Shown here: in pieces, positions 7,901 through 15,082 of the stretch
How the letters are laid out: each line of letters opens with the position of its first letter
Numbering within the stretch: position 1 is the first letter of the stretch
Assembly (NCBI GenBank): GCA_950295325.1
Contig: OX485804.1
Coordinates: forward strand, 42,780,001 to 42,844,000
DNA from: Polytrichum commune
Taxonomy: Eukaryota > Streptophyta > Polytrichopsida > Polytrichales > Polytrichaceae
Length of the DNA: 64,000 bases
Direction: 5' to 3'
The notes under the pieces: generated by a model
Databases searched by the model: none
What the model saw: only the letters and a program-made list of their open reading frames with translations
Told to the model about the DNA's origin: nothing
Made by a program: the position numbers and the translations under genes

Positions 7901-9710
7901 GTATAGTGATTTCGTTAGTGATTTCGTTCTTAAGTTGTGGAATGAGGCATGTGTCTTCTAAGTGTGTAGGCATATACATGTGTATGATTAGCCAAGGTAT
8001 TAGTGGATGGTTGTTTATTTTAATTATTTGTAGGTATGGAGATATATTTACTGGCGTGGGAATTTTGGTGATATTCCCAGGGAATGCATATTTCTTGTGG
8101 ATAAGTGTGAGTAAGCCTCCTTTTCCAGGGGTATAGGGCATTCTTTGTTGTATGCATCTTGTGAGTGCATGTGTGTTGTTGAAAATCAGTTTAAATTCTG
8201 GAAATAGGTTTTGTATGTATTTTGTAGATTTATTTGCGGTTAGTTTGGTTTCTTGGATATGTATGATTGCTGTGTTGTTTAGCGAGTTGTTTATTAGGCT
8301 TTGTAGGTTTGGTAATGATGTGTTGAGTGATGACGCATTCCATGTTATTATGTTTGTTTCGTGCTCGGTGTCGGTGTTAATTCTTGGGGTTGGTGTGGGA
8401 GTAGCTGGGGGTGGGGGTGGGTGTGAATATTCGTTGATGCTTTCTAGGCATCGGAGTGCTTCGGTGATCAATTGATTTGGGAGGAAGGGAAATTTATTTT
8501 GAAGGGTGATTGGTGTTGGTGTAGTATCTTGGTTGTGGATAAATTCATATATCTCTGTGTGTATTGAATTTTTTGGGTATATTATATCTTGATTGTTTTC
8601 TACAAAAGTTGTGTAGGGGTGAGGTGTTGATATATGCCTTTCGGGGGGGTTGGTGAGGTTGGCCAGTCTGATAATCAGTGTGTTCGTCCATATGTTATTA
8701 AAGTGATAGTTTTGGGGTTGGGCTAGTATGTTATTGCATGTGTCTATTGAGGGGTGGATGGTGATGATTAGAGCGTATAGCATATGGGTTAGTGGTGATT
8801 GCCTTTGTGTTTGGATATATTGATGTAGATGCGGGTAGGTGGTTATTGCTTGAGGGTGTAGTGGGTGTGTGTTTTTTAGTATGGGGGTAAATGTGTTTGC
8901 TATGTGTTGGTATTCAGGTTGTAGTTTTATAGTGTTTGGAATGAAGTAGATGTTGGCTCTTTTTTTGTGTGTAGCAGGGTGTGTATGTAGGATGTTAGGC
9001 ATTGGTCCGGGGTTGGGTTCTATGTCCCCGCATTTTAGCAATTCTAGTTTGTTAATAAAGTAGTATCCGTGGGAATGGAGTGTTTTTGGATTTTTCATGT
9101 GTGTTTTTAGATATATTATGATTGTGAACTTGGTTGTAGTAAAGAGGTTAGGTATAGCGTGTATGATGTTTTCTATTTGTTTGGGTGAGAAGTGTGAGTT
9201 TATATTTTTTATAGATTTTTGGCTTGTTATTGAGTTAGGTCTCCAGTTATTTATGAAGTGGTATATGTTATTATTTGTGTGGCGAGGCCGGTAGGCCGAG
9301 GCCATTGTATCTTTTGGGTGAGGTTGGTATTTTGAATGAGGGTTTAATAGGTGTTTGAAATAGGGTTTGTGATGGTGTTTGATGTTGAGGTGAGGTTTAT
9401 TTAGGGCGAGTAGTTTATATTTACTTCTTGTAAATAGATTAGGTAAGGCAATTATTGTTTTTTGTGTAGTTTTTGGGAGGTAGTGTATAGGTTTAGTATG
9501 TTGGTGGGTAGGCTTTGTGATTGTGTTAATGATGGGGTTGAGGGAGTTGTAATGTATATATCTTGTTAGTTTTATTTTGTGGTGAGGCCGGTAGGCCGAT
9601 GCCGTATTGTGTACTTTGTTGTATTGGTTAGGATATTGTTGTATTGTGAGTAAATAGATTTGTTTTTGTGAGGTGTTGGGGGGGTTTTCTTTGTGAATTT
9701 TAGTATTCAT
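1980..9710 (-). CDS. LINE ORF2 polyprotein: 2A-like site, APE, RT, RNase H, CCHC, restriction-like endonuclease
   Basis: 2,576 aa, uninterrupted. Approximate order: residues 36-236 are two related ~100-aa repeats (each opening ASAYRP), the second ending in the 2A-like motif GDIEPNPGP with the predicted skip between G235 and P236. An APE endonuclease follows at 450-705 (ITWN, QETKL, CGDFNRD, SDHYPV). Reverse transcriptase spans ~1010-1360 (APGPDKIPN, IDFKNAFGSID, QGDTLSPYLF, AYADDLA). A long spacer at 1400-2080 contains a Pro-rich stretch and an unassigned block around 1790-1960. RNase H lies at ~2090-2240 (YTDGS, RAEMMAI, FTDSLN, GNEKADKLAK). A CX2CX9HX4C finger lies at ~2350, and a restriction-like endonuclease at ~2430-2540 (RPDIL, then IEFTY, then KYKPLI). 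Ordinary LINE ORF2s run 1,000-1,300 aa. First in-frame Met used; start otherwise unproven. Confidence 0.9.
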   Translation of the reverse strand: MNTKIHKENPPNTSQKQIYLLTIQQYPNQYNKVHNTASAYRPHHKIKLTRYIHYNSLNPIINTITKPTHQHTKPIHYLPKTTQKTIIALPNLFTRSKYKLLALNKPHLNIKHHHKPYFKHLLNPHSKYQPHPKDTMASAYRPRHTNNNIYHFINNWRPNSITSQKSIKNINSHFSPKQIENIIHAIPNLFTTTKFTIIIYLKTHMKNPKTLHSHGYYFINKLELLKCGDIEPNPGPMPNILHTHPATHKKRANIYFIPNTIKLQPEYQHIANTFTPILKNTHPLHPQAITTYPHLHQYIQTQRQSPLTHMLYALIITIHPSIDTCNNILAQPQNYHFNNIWTNTLIIRLANLTNPPERHISTPHPYTTFVENNQDIIYPKNSIHTEIYEFIHNQDTTPTPITLQNKFPFLPNQLITEALRCLESINEYSHPPPPPATPTPTPRINTDTEHETNIITWNASSLNTSLPNLQSLINNSLNNTAIIHIQETKLTANKSTKYIQNLFPEFKLIFNNTHALTRCIQQRMPYTPGKGGLLTLIHKKYAFPGNITKIPTPVNISPYLQIIKINNHPLIPWLIIHMYMPTHLEDTCLIPQLKNEITNEITIHPNHMYLLCGDFNRDIALRGRQNNNINTPPQEEDYQWKIFTASLNLEYIPTNTSISRQGGYNYTSTSLIDGFYIHSPDNNKFISTTITNMNLNSDHYPVVLHIPHNTLIARSPPPTNTSPTRILNPIPPENIEKFNITFFEENSAQIKALTTLLENHQHLSPDQWAEACTTFDHIVYKISETIEETCKADPLPNLTNRTSQQGGFLPRKLARKWKRHLNTYHLIRKTIYIAQHDPLWQAHPILNDIRNHQHTNIPHPPVTTAPPTEWIDAIATIAKNANKEARKITIKYTKDCILKAVSKYRQMYEKSPKKINRKVFKNTETSPLDSIIDRQNNILTNPEDIAAEIYTQQSISNRPTVPTCQYQNTHPLHCTCGVRQYPWHDLDGYIIDKRGEPQTPLHTYFDQELYDFCLKNLSNNKAPGPDKIPNSILKNMPPRFHKLLFIFFKHCYKQKQIPASWKTSLTVLLYKKGNPSQLTNHRPIALANTIYKFYTSTLTSILSAYGEKYQILHDNQEGFRAERSTSKQIQLLIAALEDARLTNQDIYILYIDFKNAFGSIDHARLLAIMKYLGYPTDSINLIGNIYSQSSTIFTGEHFGKTLPIPIQRGTIQGDTLSPYLFIIFLEPLLRWLQQGNNGYTFGTSKITISSAAYADDLAAIANKLETLQTQLNKLDKFCEWAGMDLGIPKCAITGCPNKSKLHPTTFKALIQSTNINYRNQPIPVLNQHEPYTYLGINLAPSLKWKTQINTTTAKVIKQCQALVTCPATMKQKINMADTVIRAGIAYSFYAVPHSIPAIKKLDKKIIALHKTICGIPKCTSNIATQLPHNLFGIEAFSLQNAYLRCIGEQLQNALNDKGRIGKIYVGLLQFILAKYGGSKEITRIKYHHCVRSPITRTLFLLKHKAGVHLKSTINNFLLTPSPLETAWMQEAQMFHGLNSNTSLKLLHKLLVHNIITLDQITMPNGTTLMNPDEFKIYHSTPSKLIKSALNIANQLFCHPPGNQCPLPCQQHHPLRSLKNKYIIRHHNILPHPPTAPVHPPNLPIPPLPPPPNNMLKDPRQFPIHKIIDHKQKQSNNHNGIKRTVTSYLCQWTTTNNNTYNKWRTQRDLYPYCEANTCNHNTDLLIHYYKERQHKVFSNIINAYFSTEQHRDTRYVTPTTIIPLAHISINECNPENDIETNSDTIQTQFDVAHIYEDNGRHLITIPKARLTWLWKQFQLAKNNTHGLEPSTQSFETEIVWLYQRYKYRIPKNDPLKRAQYTIPTQILDLLITTFNINHSYFSSLVTCPTQFTQFYSPFSRDIIFGSLGKAFDHKWQGLGYAHPHNTTDLQQAIHWARIAAQNDPYTITILISPDTNWYQNSNPHTGPFPDTHVIAHFAADTITYEEPTIPSELNTTRKEPSTIQIFCIHHQNNNIGTYEQMKLISDTANNLQILQSHTQTAPPTPLNTTVNPSKKWAKSNYPNTPLHNNIPTPQLPNYQTNLPLKFHPQFSYYTDGSFIKPKEIAPGVWRRERAGYGIYSPKGLNIAKRLHGHQNILRAEMMAIHKTLRIINTKFPNEPAYIFTDSLNVLYLLNTQIKHPTLHNSHPDQTTLNSMVKILQDRTQPITLYKVRAHVNIDGNEKADKLAKAGLELEHRIAIHPYEHAHAIPYYYQKDVWASMADVPDKGPVRFLEKQIKKYDRETNIAIMATQTPNTCKWTENRDIDKELSNEFWTNPLITDKQKSCLIKFRTGTYMGNARKQMFFGHQRYPSITCPICNSNDPDTWLHVLLKCNQQHIHSLRIKRHNKAVGEIRKLLISSEKSRCFTLMNAGTFNNNPQENTVPNWLLPCTCNTQRCHCNARFRPDILCVKGLPYQNDPPIDIDPNLTIQFIEFTYCNDRFSPETIETKNNKYKPLIDSIASRGWKIEPLIVITAGARATAHIPSMKILEENLKIPLVTIKNTFKNINTIAIQYAMSILLHKRRIENHQPLPQNLDPP
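9003..9029 (-). other. 2A-like ribosome-skipping motif in LINE ORF2
   Basis: The codons spell GDIEPNPGP, matching the D-(V/I)-E-x-N-P-G-P consensus exactly. The predicted skip lies between Gly235 (9006-9008) and Pro236 (9003-9005). Skipping would release a ~235-aa leader from a ~2,341-aa enzymatic protein that begins Pro-Met. 2A-like sequences near the N terminus are known from trypanosome L1Tc and several animal LINEs; activity here is untested. Confidence 0.8.
9010..9606 (-). repeat. ~300-bp tandem duplication at the 5' end of ORF2
   Basis: The words GAGGCCGGTAGGCCGA at about 9284 and 9584 are 300 bp apart and start two diverged repeats. At protein level each repeat runs ASAYRP, then HY/HF-x-PK, then (A)IPNLFT or ALPNLFT, then a YF. 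The second copy ends in the 2A-like motif. Confidence 0.65.
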
Positions 9711-9832
9711 GAATACTATAGGTAGGGTTTTATTTTTAATATATATTAATAATTTAATTATGTTTTTGTTTTTAGTATATAAATATACTATAAGTAATTT
9801 ATAATTGTACGCCGCCGGGATGTTTGTCGAAA

Positions 9833-12034
9833 TTAGTTTGTCAAGTCCATATTGTTTTCAATTTCCGATATGTCCGGATGAGCCGCTTCTATAGCATCCA
9901 AGGTAATGTTCATTTGCCTTTGAAGGAGTTGTATTTGAAGCTTGGAATTCTTGTTTGACTCCGCTTGCACATGGTCGGCATAAACCTTAGCCTCTTGCAC
10001 AATCTCATCTTTAAGGTTCACCATTTCCTTTCGTATTTCATCCGTCCCCTTTTTTACCGCTGCTTCTACCATTTTGTTGAGATCTTTGTTGGTGATGTTT
10101 TGGTGCGGTCCATTCTCCAGAGCTTGGATGGTGTTTGCAAGTGCGGTGTTCACGTCTGAAAATCCAAGTCTAACTAGCTCTTCTTTACTAGGTGCATTTA
10201 TCCCGTCTAGACTTTTTGGATGGGGGGTAAATTCAACATATTTACCAAATATTTTTTCATTTTTCTTAACAAATTTCTTGTAGACAAACGAGTTGAGGCA
10301 TTGGACATTGCATGAGCCCGTATGCTTCCCGTTCTCAAGTCTAAAGTAAAAACCGAGAACATTTAGTTCTCCCATGCATTTTCGGATTCCTTCTTCGATT
10401 TGCATGGTTGTTTTTACCTTATTGAGGTTACGGGCGATTAGAATGAGTGCATTCTTTCGGGCTTTATCATCTTCTGAGAGTTTTTCATTACTTGCAAAGT
10501 TTACATCTACTATTTCATTAAAAAATGAAAGTTTGAGTGCTTTAATTCTTTTGGCTTCCTCTGGAGAGGGTGCTTTAATCCAAGCAAACTCTGCATCCAC
10601 CGATTTTTGCACATTCGTTATTTCAAAGTCAAGGCCCCGTCGAAATCCATCCCCAACTATTTCTACAAACAAATCATACCATTCTTTACCCTTGATTGAC
10701 GGGGTTGTGATTTTGACGGAGAGCATGGATGCAATTGCAATGGTATCAAAGGATTTACACACTTTGCCTATAGCATGTGTAAATTGGCCAAGCTTGAGGA
10801 TGAAAGGTCTCAATCCACAGAGAAGGCCATATCCATCCATTTCAGGATTTTTAAGGTGGAGTTTAATAATTCCACTCCATCTTTTGGTCCCATGAAAACA
10901 AAGGACAGCTATGGGCTCTCCTAGAACTTCCCCGACCTCTATCCTCATTGTTTTTAGTCTATCCTTTGTTAAGTTGAGTATCACATCTCTATCCAATTCT
11001 ATTCTTTCAATTTCAAAATGGATAGATATGTGATAGTCCAAAGCAAATCCATGGTCACCCACTTCCACATCCGAAGGAATCTGGGTGAGATTGTAGTGCA
11101 TTCCCTCCTTACCATCCGTTCGTATAGAAGGCCACTCTTCTTGGGCAACGAACGGAAAGGAGGGAGATGACTCCACCATTTCATGTGCTTCAGACTCACA
11201 CATACATTTTTTGACTAACTCAGTGAAAGAAGGTGTTTGAATGAGAGGCATGTTAGCAAATTTTGCAATTGTGTTCATAGCTTGAAAACCTAGCCAATAG
11301 GGGGGGCGTGTTCTCTCAGTGGGTGCTATTCCTTTAACCTTCTTTTGACTTGACAATACCACAGCAAGCACTGGACGTTTTCCACTTGTAGAATCTATAT
11401 TTTCATTTTCAAACAACTTACGGGATGATGAGGTTGGAGTGATGGTTGCCATTCTGATATAAGCAAAGCAAACAAACGTTTTGTACTTTAGTTTTGAATG
11501 AGGTATACTTCTTATTTTCTTTCCTCTAATTCCTTTCCACAAATTAAGTTGTGGGCCTCCTAGGAATTGAGAGTGAAAGAAGAAGTGATTTGCACGTTCT
11601 AATATCATATGAGTACTAGTATGAGTACAACTTGCATTCATCCTATGATAACACCTTTTCCTATTCATATGAATCTTCATATTAGTATTTACAAATTGGT
11701 TGTAAGTGCTTTTATGTAGATTATGATTTGTCACAACTCTAACATTCCATTCATCTCCTAAGCATTTGAGGCAAATATAACTAAAAGCACAAGCATCTAC
11801 CGTTACTACCACGGATCCATTATTTCTAATGGAACATTCATTTATGTTATGAACATTAAGGTTGTTATACCATACCTTTGGATTTATGATGTTCTTATAT
11901 GTGTTTTTAAAGCAAGAGTTTGTAAGGCATTCCCATGTGGTGTGAGAGTTGACACTATGAGAGTATATCCAGTATGGTGTGGCTAGTACTAGCCACATAA
12001 TGATAACAAGGTAGGTTGCATATGCAACCTTCAT
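9833..12034 (-). CDS. LINE ORF1 protein with RRM-like and coiled-coil regions
   Basis: 733 codons, ending 122 bp before ORF2. About residues 526-606 look like the RRM-type fold common in LINE ORF1 proteins (ALILIARNL, then VLGFYFRLE, then GSCNVQCLN, then KYVEFTPHP). Residues ~645-715 form a charged coiled coil (KKGTDEIRKEMVNLKDE). ORF1 proteins normally bind element RNA as multimers. The N-terminal 194 residues are odd: a hydrophobic, signal-peptide-like start (YATYLVIIMWLVLATPYW) followed by a Cys-rich segment with CX4C and CX5CX2C pairs. A second start, Met195 (ATG at 11450-11452, MATITPTSS), would give a more conventional 539-aa ORF1. Assignment rests on position inside the TSD-bounded element and on the C-terminal features; the family was not identified by search. 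Confidence 0.7.
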   Translation of the reverse strand: MKVAYATYLVIIMWLVLATPYWIYSHSVNSHTTWECLTNSCFKNTYKNIINPKVWYNNLNVHNINECSIRNNGSVVVTVDACAFSYICLKCLGDEWNVRVVTNHNLHKSTYNQFVNTNMKIHMNRKRCYHRMNASCTHTSTHMILERANHFFFHSQFLGGPQLNLWKGIRGKKIRSIPHSKLKYKTFVCFAYIRMATITPTSSSRKLFENENIDSTSGKRPVLAVVLSSQKKVKGIAPTERTRPPYWLGFQAMNTIAKFANMPLIQTPSFTELVKKCMCESEAHEMVESSPSFPFVAQEEWPSIRTDGKEGMHYNLTQIPSDVEVGDHGFALDYHISIHFEIERIELDRDVILNLTKDRLKTMRIEVGEVLGEPIAVLCFHGTKRWSGIIKLHLKNPEMDGYGLLCGLRPFILKLGQFTHAIGKVCKSFDTIAIASMLSVKITTPSIKGKEWYDLFVEIVGDGFRRGLDFEITNVQKSVDAEFAWIKAPSPEEAKRIKALKLSFFNEIVDVNFASNEKLSEDDKARKNALILIARNLNKVKTTMQIEEGIRKCMGELNVLGFYFRLENGKHTGSCNVQCLNSFVYKKFVKKNEKIFGKYVEFTPHPKSLDGINAPSKEELVRLGFSDVNTALANTIQALENGPHQNITNKDLNKMVEAAVKKGTDEIRKEMVNLKDEIVQEAKVYADHVQAESNKNSKLQIQLLQRQMNITLDAIEAAHPDISEIENNMDLTN

Positions 12035-12617
12035 TTTGCTTACTATCCTAACAAACCTATCAATGCTATGATGTGTCTAAGACTATGTGTGTGCCTATGT
12101 GCAAATAATGAGAAAACAAATTAACGTGTAAACTTACCAAGCGGATGAAGGGCAGCAAAACGACAGTCAATGACAGTTCCAGCAGCAACACTTCGCCTTC
12201 AATCTCCTTGATGTCCTAGCACCTTCTTTTCTTCCCTTGGGTAGATTTGTGTCGCACAATGGACCTCTAGCAGCTCCTCTTCAGCAGCTCCTCAGAATTC
12301 CAAGCCGTTTGCTCCAGTTTGGACAGCAACTTCGCACACCAGCTAGCTTACTTGATGTTGGAGTGCGTGTTTGATGTAATAGCTGTGATTACGCTCCAAT
12401 CATGTCTGCAGCCTTACAATTGCTCCAACCTCTCCTCAGGCTTTGGCAGCTACTGTTGCTCTCCGCTGGATCCTCTTCCTCTCCTAGCACCCTTTGGCAG
12501 GCTTCTGTAACTTCGGCCCAGACTCTGTTGTCTGCGCTCCGTACCTCCTGTTGTCTGTGTTCCGGCAGCTTTGATATTGGCAGCTTCCTTATATCATTAG
12601 CTTCCCTCTTTCCACAC

Positions 12618-12800
12618 CTTGGCAACTTCCTTTAATTCGGCAACTTCCTTCAATTCAGTAGCTACCTTCAATTCGGCAGCTTCCCTTAGTTCGGCAGCTT
12701 CCCACAATTCGGCAGCTTCCCACAATTCGGCAGCTTCCCTCAGTTCGGCAACTTCCCTCAATTCCGTAGCTTCCTTCAGTTTGGCAACTTCTCTTGGATT
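12618..12800. repeat. 18-bp minisatellite in the LINE 5' UTR
   Basis: About ten imperfect copies of AATTCGGCAGCTTCCCTC with substitutions such as AACTTCC and GTAGC. The 18-bp period leaves reading frames open and creates a spurious Ser/Ala-rich ORF. Confidence 0.85.
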
Positions 12801-13251
12801 CGGTAGGACTACAGGCTTTGCTTACACTATCTGGGTGGTGGCACCGAATGCAGCTTTCTTCAAGGCCCTGCGGTCTTGCTTATAGTGTCGGGTTCTTGTC
12901 TGTAGTCCTACTGGGACTACTTTGTATTTCTATGGATCTAGTTATGGGATTGGTCTACCGAAGATCATGAAATGGGTGCAGTGTATCAGATCTACTTCTA
13001 TGTCTCTTTTTGTTTTTCTGTGGACTTGCTCTCAGGTAGCTAAGAAGTTATGGATCTAGGCCATGTAACTGATGCGGCATCACTTCTTGATGCTTCGTGA
13101 GATTTTCGGTGTTCGGTGTAGTTTCTTCGGTGACAGATCTGGGGGGCTCCCTTCGGTGATGCGGTCCGGGACGGCGGCGTGTGTTGGTGGTAGGAGGTCG
13201 GGTGGTGTGTGCGGTGGCGGTGGCGGCGGCGACAGCAGCAGCAGCTTCGAC

Positions 13252-13454
13252 TTCGGTACCTGATTGTTGGGGATCTGGCTGTGGGGGCGTTCCGGCAGCG
13301 GGAGTCTTCAGCTTGTGTTTGTTGGGGGAGTCAGATCTTTGGTGTGAGCAGCATCGGCACTTCACGTTCGTACTTGGTTGCAGAGGATCTGCCTGTGGGG
13401 GCGTTCCGGCAGCGGGGAGTCTTCAGCTTGTGTTGTTGGGGGAGTCAGATCTTC
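13252..13454. repeat. ~113-bp tandem duplication at the extreme 5' end of the LINE
   Basis: The block GGATCTGGCTGTGGGGG...GGGAGTCAGATCT (about 13270-13338) recurs at about 13384-13452, roughly 113 bp later. The second copy abuts the 12-bp target-site duplication. This resembles the tandem 5' monomers of other LINEs. Confidence 0.75.
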
Positions 13455-13466
13455 GTTAAGAATGGA
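13455..13466. repeat. Target-site duplication of the full-length LINE, 5' side
   Basis: GTTAAGAATGGA, identical to 1478-1489. It marks the 5' end of the minus-strand LINE. Confidence 0.85.
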
Positions 13467-14471
13467 CACCATAAAGGCGCACGTTGTTACAATGAGATTG
13501 GACTTCATGCTCAAAATATGTTAATTGTCCTAGTGATCACGTTCTATGTGATCACTTGAAGAGACAAAGAATCTTTAGTTTAACCTCCTACAAGTTTTTG
13601 CAGCTTAAGCTCAAATCAAATTGGAAATGACAATCTGAGGCAATTCCTTATAATGCAAAGGCCAAAATTGTTTGTGGAGTTGGAAGTGCCCACCATAGGC
13701 CCGACAAATTATGTGCAAGTTCATGCTTTAGTGCACGTGGAGGCCACAAGAGTTTTAGGGGGATTGAGATCAACTTGTAGGAGTTGCTCATGAGGGCCAA
13801 TCGCTAGATTTTGAGATTGGCCATCACGAGATTTTGAGTGCTAGAAGCAATTGATTCCAAAACATAATTCAATAGAAAAAACAAAAACTCTAGTAGCGGC
13901 CTTTTAATACCATGTATGAACTAATGTAAGTGTAAAAAGAGATATTACCTTAGGCCTCGGGGGGGGGGCAGTGTGTTAAAAAGTTAAGGATATAGGTGCG
14001 AACTACCACTGATTTATAGGGGGGTATTACTTTCAATTCTCTCCTTTTTTTCACATGCTATCATTATAAAATTTTCTACTTTGGGTTAATAGAAAAATGG
14101 CTTGCATTACTTATAATTCCAAATTACCTATTATTCCATACCCTATAGTACTTTAAAGATGTCCAATGCCATTTTTGATACCCTATATTACTCTTAAGTC
14201 CATTTATAAATTTTTGCCCCCATGTTTTTAAAATACCCTATCATTTGTTCGCACGTATATTGCTACTCCAACCAATGACTACACCCCCCGAGCCTTAGGC
14301 ATTAATTAATGTACATATTATACATAAGGGGGGAAGTGTTGTTTTTTTTCTTTAGTAGTGTGTACAAATAAAAAGGCTCTTAAAAATTCTAAAGTCATCT
14401 AGAAAGTCTTGATAGTGTTGGGAGGGGTAACTACTACACATTTGACTATAAGAGCTAGAGATACTAATATG
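13467..14471. other. AT-rich non-coding flank with a dispersed repeat
   Basis: No gene. A segment from about 13,900 to 14,400 (AATACCATGTATGAACT..., AGTGTAAAAAGAG..., and at its end TTTAGTAGTGTGTACA with AAAAGGCTCTTAA) is echoed in shortened form at about 16,467-16,620. Both are probably copies of one non-autonomous element. A G9 run lies near 13,960. Confidence 0.5.
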
Positions 14472-14483
14472 TAGGCCATACAC
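14472..14483. repeat. Target-site duplication of the truncated LINE, 5' side
   Basis: TAGGCCATACAC is repeated exactly at 15337-15348, flanking the truncated LINE. Confidence 0.85.
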
Positions 14484-15082
14484 CTCTACACGTAAAAAGA
14501 CATAACAAAGCAGTATGGGAAATAAGGAAATTACTAATCTCATCTGAAAAATCCCGATGCTACACCCTTATGAACGTTGGCACCTTTAATGACAACCCCC
14601 AAGAAAACACCGTCCCTAACTGGTTATTACCCTGCACATGTGGAACCCAAAGATGCCACTGCAACTCCCGTTTTAAACCCGACATTCTTTGCGTTAAAGG
14701 ACTACCATATCAAAATACACCCCCCACAAATGTAGACCAAACAATTACCATACAATTCATTGAATTCACATACTGTAATGATAGATTTTCACCAGCAACT
14801 CTAGAAGCCAAAACTAACAAATACCAACCACTGATAGAAAGCATTGCTGCCCTAGGTTGGAAAACCGACCCGCTTATTGTTATTACAGCAGGCGCCAGAG
14901 CCGCAACACACATCCCATCAATGAAACTACTGGAAGACAAATTTAAAATACCTATGCCATCCATCCGAAATACCTTCAAAAACATTAATACCATTGCGAT
15001 ACAATACGCCATGTCCATCTTGCTCCACAAAAGAAGACTTGAAAATCACCAACCTCTACCCCAAATACAAGACCCCCCCTAA
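14484..15082 (+). pseudogene. C-terminal fragment of LINE ORF2 (restriction-like endonuclease)
   Basis: The frame runs from a residue pair matching about position 2,374 of the full-length ORF2 (KRHNKAV...EIRKLLISSEKSRC) to the same terminal motif (NHQPLPQ...DPP). It keeps the whole restriction-like endonuclease: a Cys cluster CTCGTQRCHC, RFKPDIL, FIEFTYCNDR and KYQPLI. It has no start of its own; Met at 14570 is simply internal. The frame is still open, so insertion is either recent or the source lineage was under constraint. Confidence 0.85.

Larger units (their letters stand above)
1490..13454 (-). mobile_element. Full-length 12-kb dual-endonuclease LINE (Dualen/RandI-like)
   Basis: A complete non-LTR retrotransposon on the minus strand. 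In element order it has a 5' UTR (13454-12035) with a ~113-bp tandem duplication at the extreme 5' end and an 18-bp minisatellite, then ORF1 (12034-9833), a 122-bp gap, ORF2 (9710-1980), a 3' UTR and a short (TATC)n tail. Boundaries are fixed by the 12-bp duplication GTTAAGAATGGA at 1478-1489 and 13455-13466. They are also fixed by the point (GTTTCT, 1503-1508) where 3' homology with the truncated copy at 14484-15336 stops. At 11,965 bp it is about twice the usual LINE length. Both ORFs are uninterrupted, so the copy may be young. Carrying both an APE and a restriction-like endonuclease is the hallmark of Dualen/RandI, described from Chlamydomonas. Clade assignment still needs an RT phylogeny. 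Confidence 0.88.
12035..13454 (-). promoter_or_regulatory. LINE 5' UTR / presumptive internal promoter region
   Basis: 1.42 kb between the 5' target-site duplication and ORF1, more GC-rich than the flanks and without a convincing gene. It contains the two tandem repeats listed separately. Non-LTR elements carry their promoter inside the 5' UTR and often have tandem 5' repeats. That role is inferred from position only. Confidence 0.6.

Noticed and set aside
1969-9300. Many plus-strand frames of 60-130 codons
   Set aside because: All are antisense shadows of the long LINE ORF2.
12619-12885. Ser/Ala/Asn-repeat ORF on the plus strand
   Set aside because: It arises from the 18-bp minisatellite within the LINE 5' UTR on the opposite strand.
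13048-13559. GC-rich overlapping frames on both strands
   Set aside because: They lie in the tandemly duplicated LINE 5' UTR and differ in frame between the two copies.
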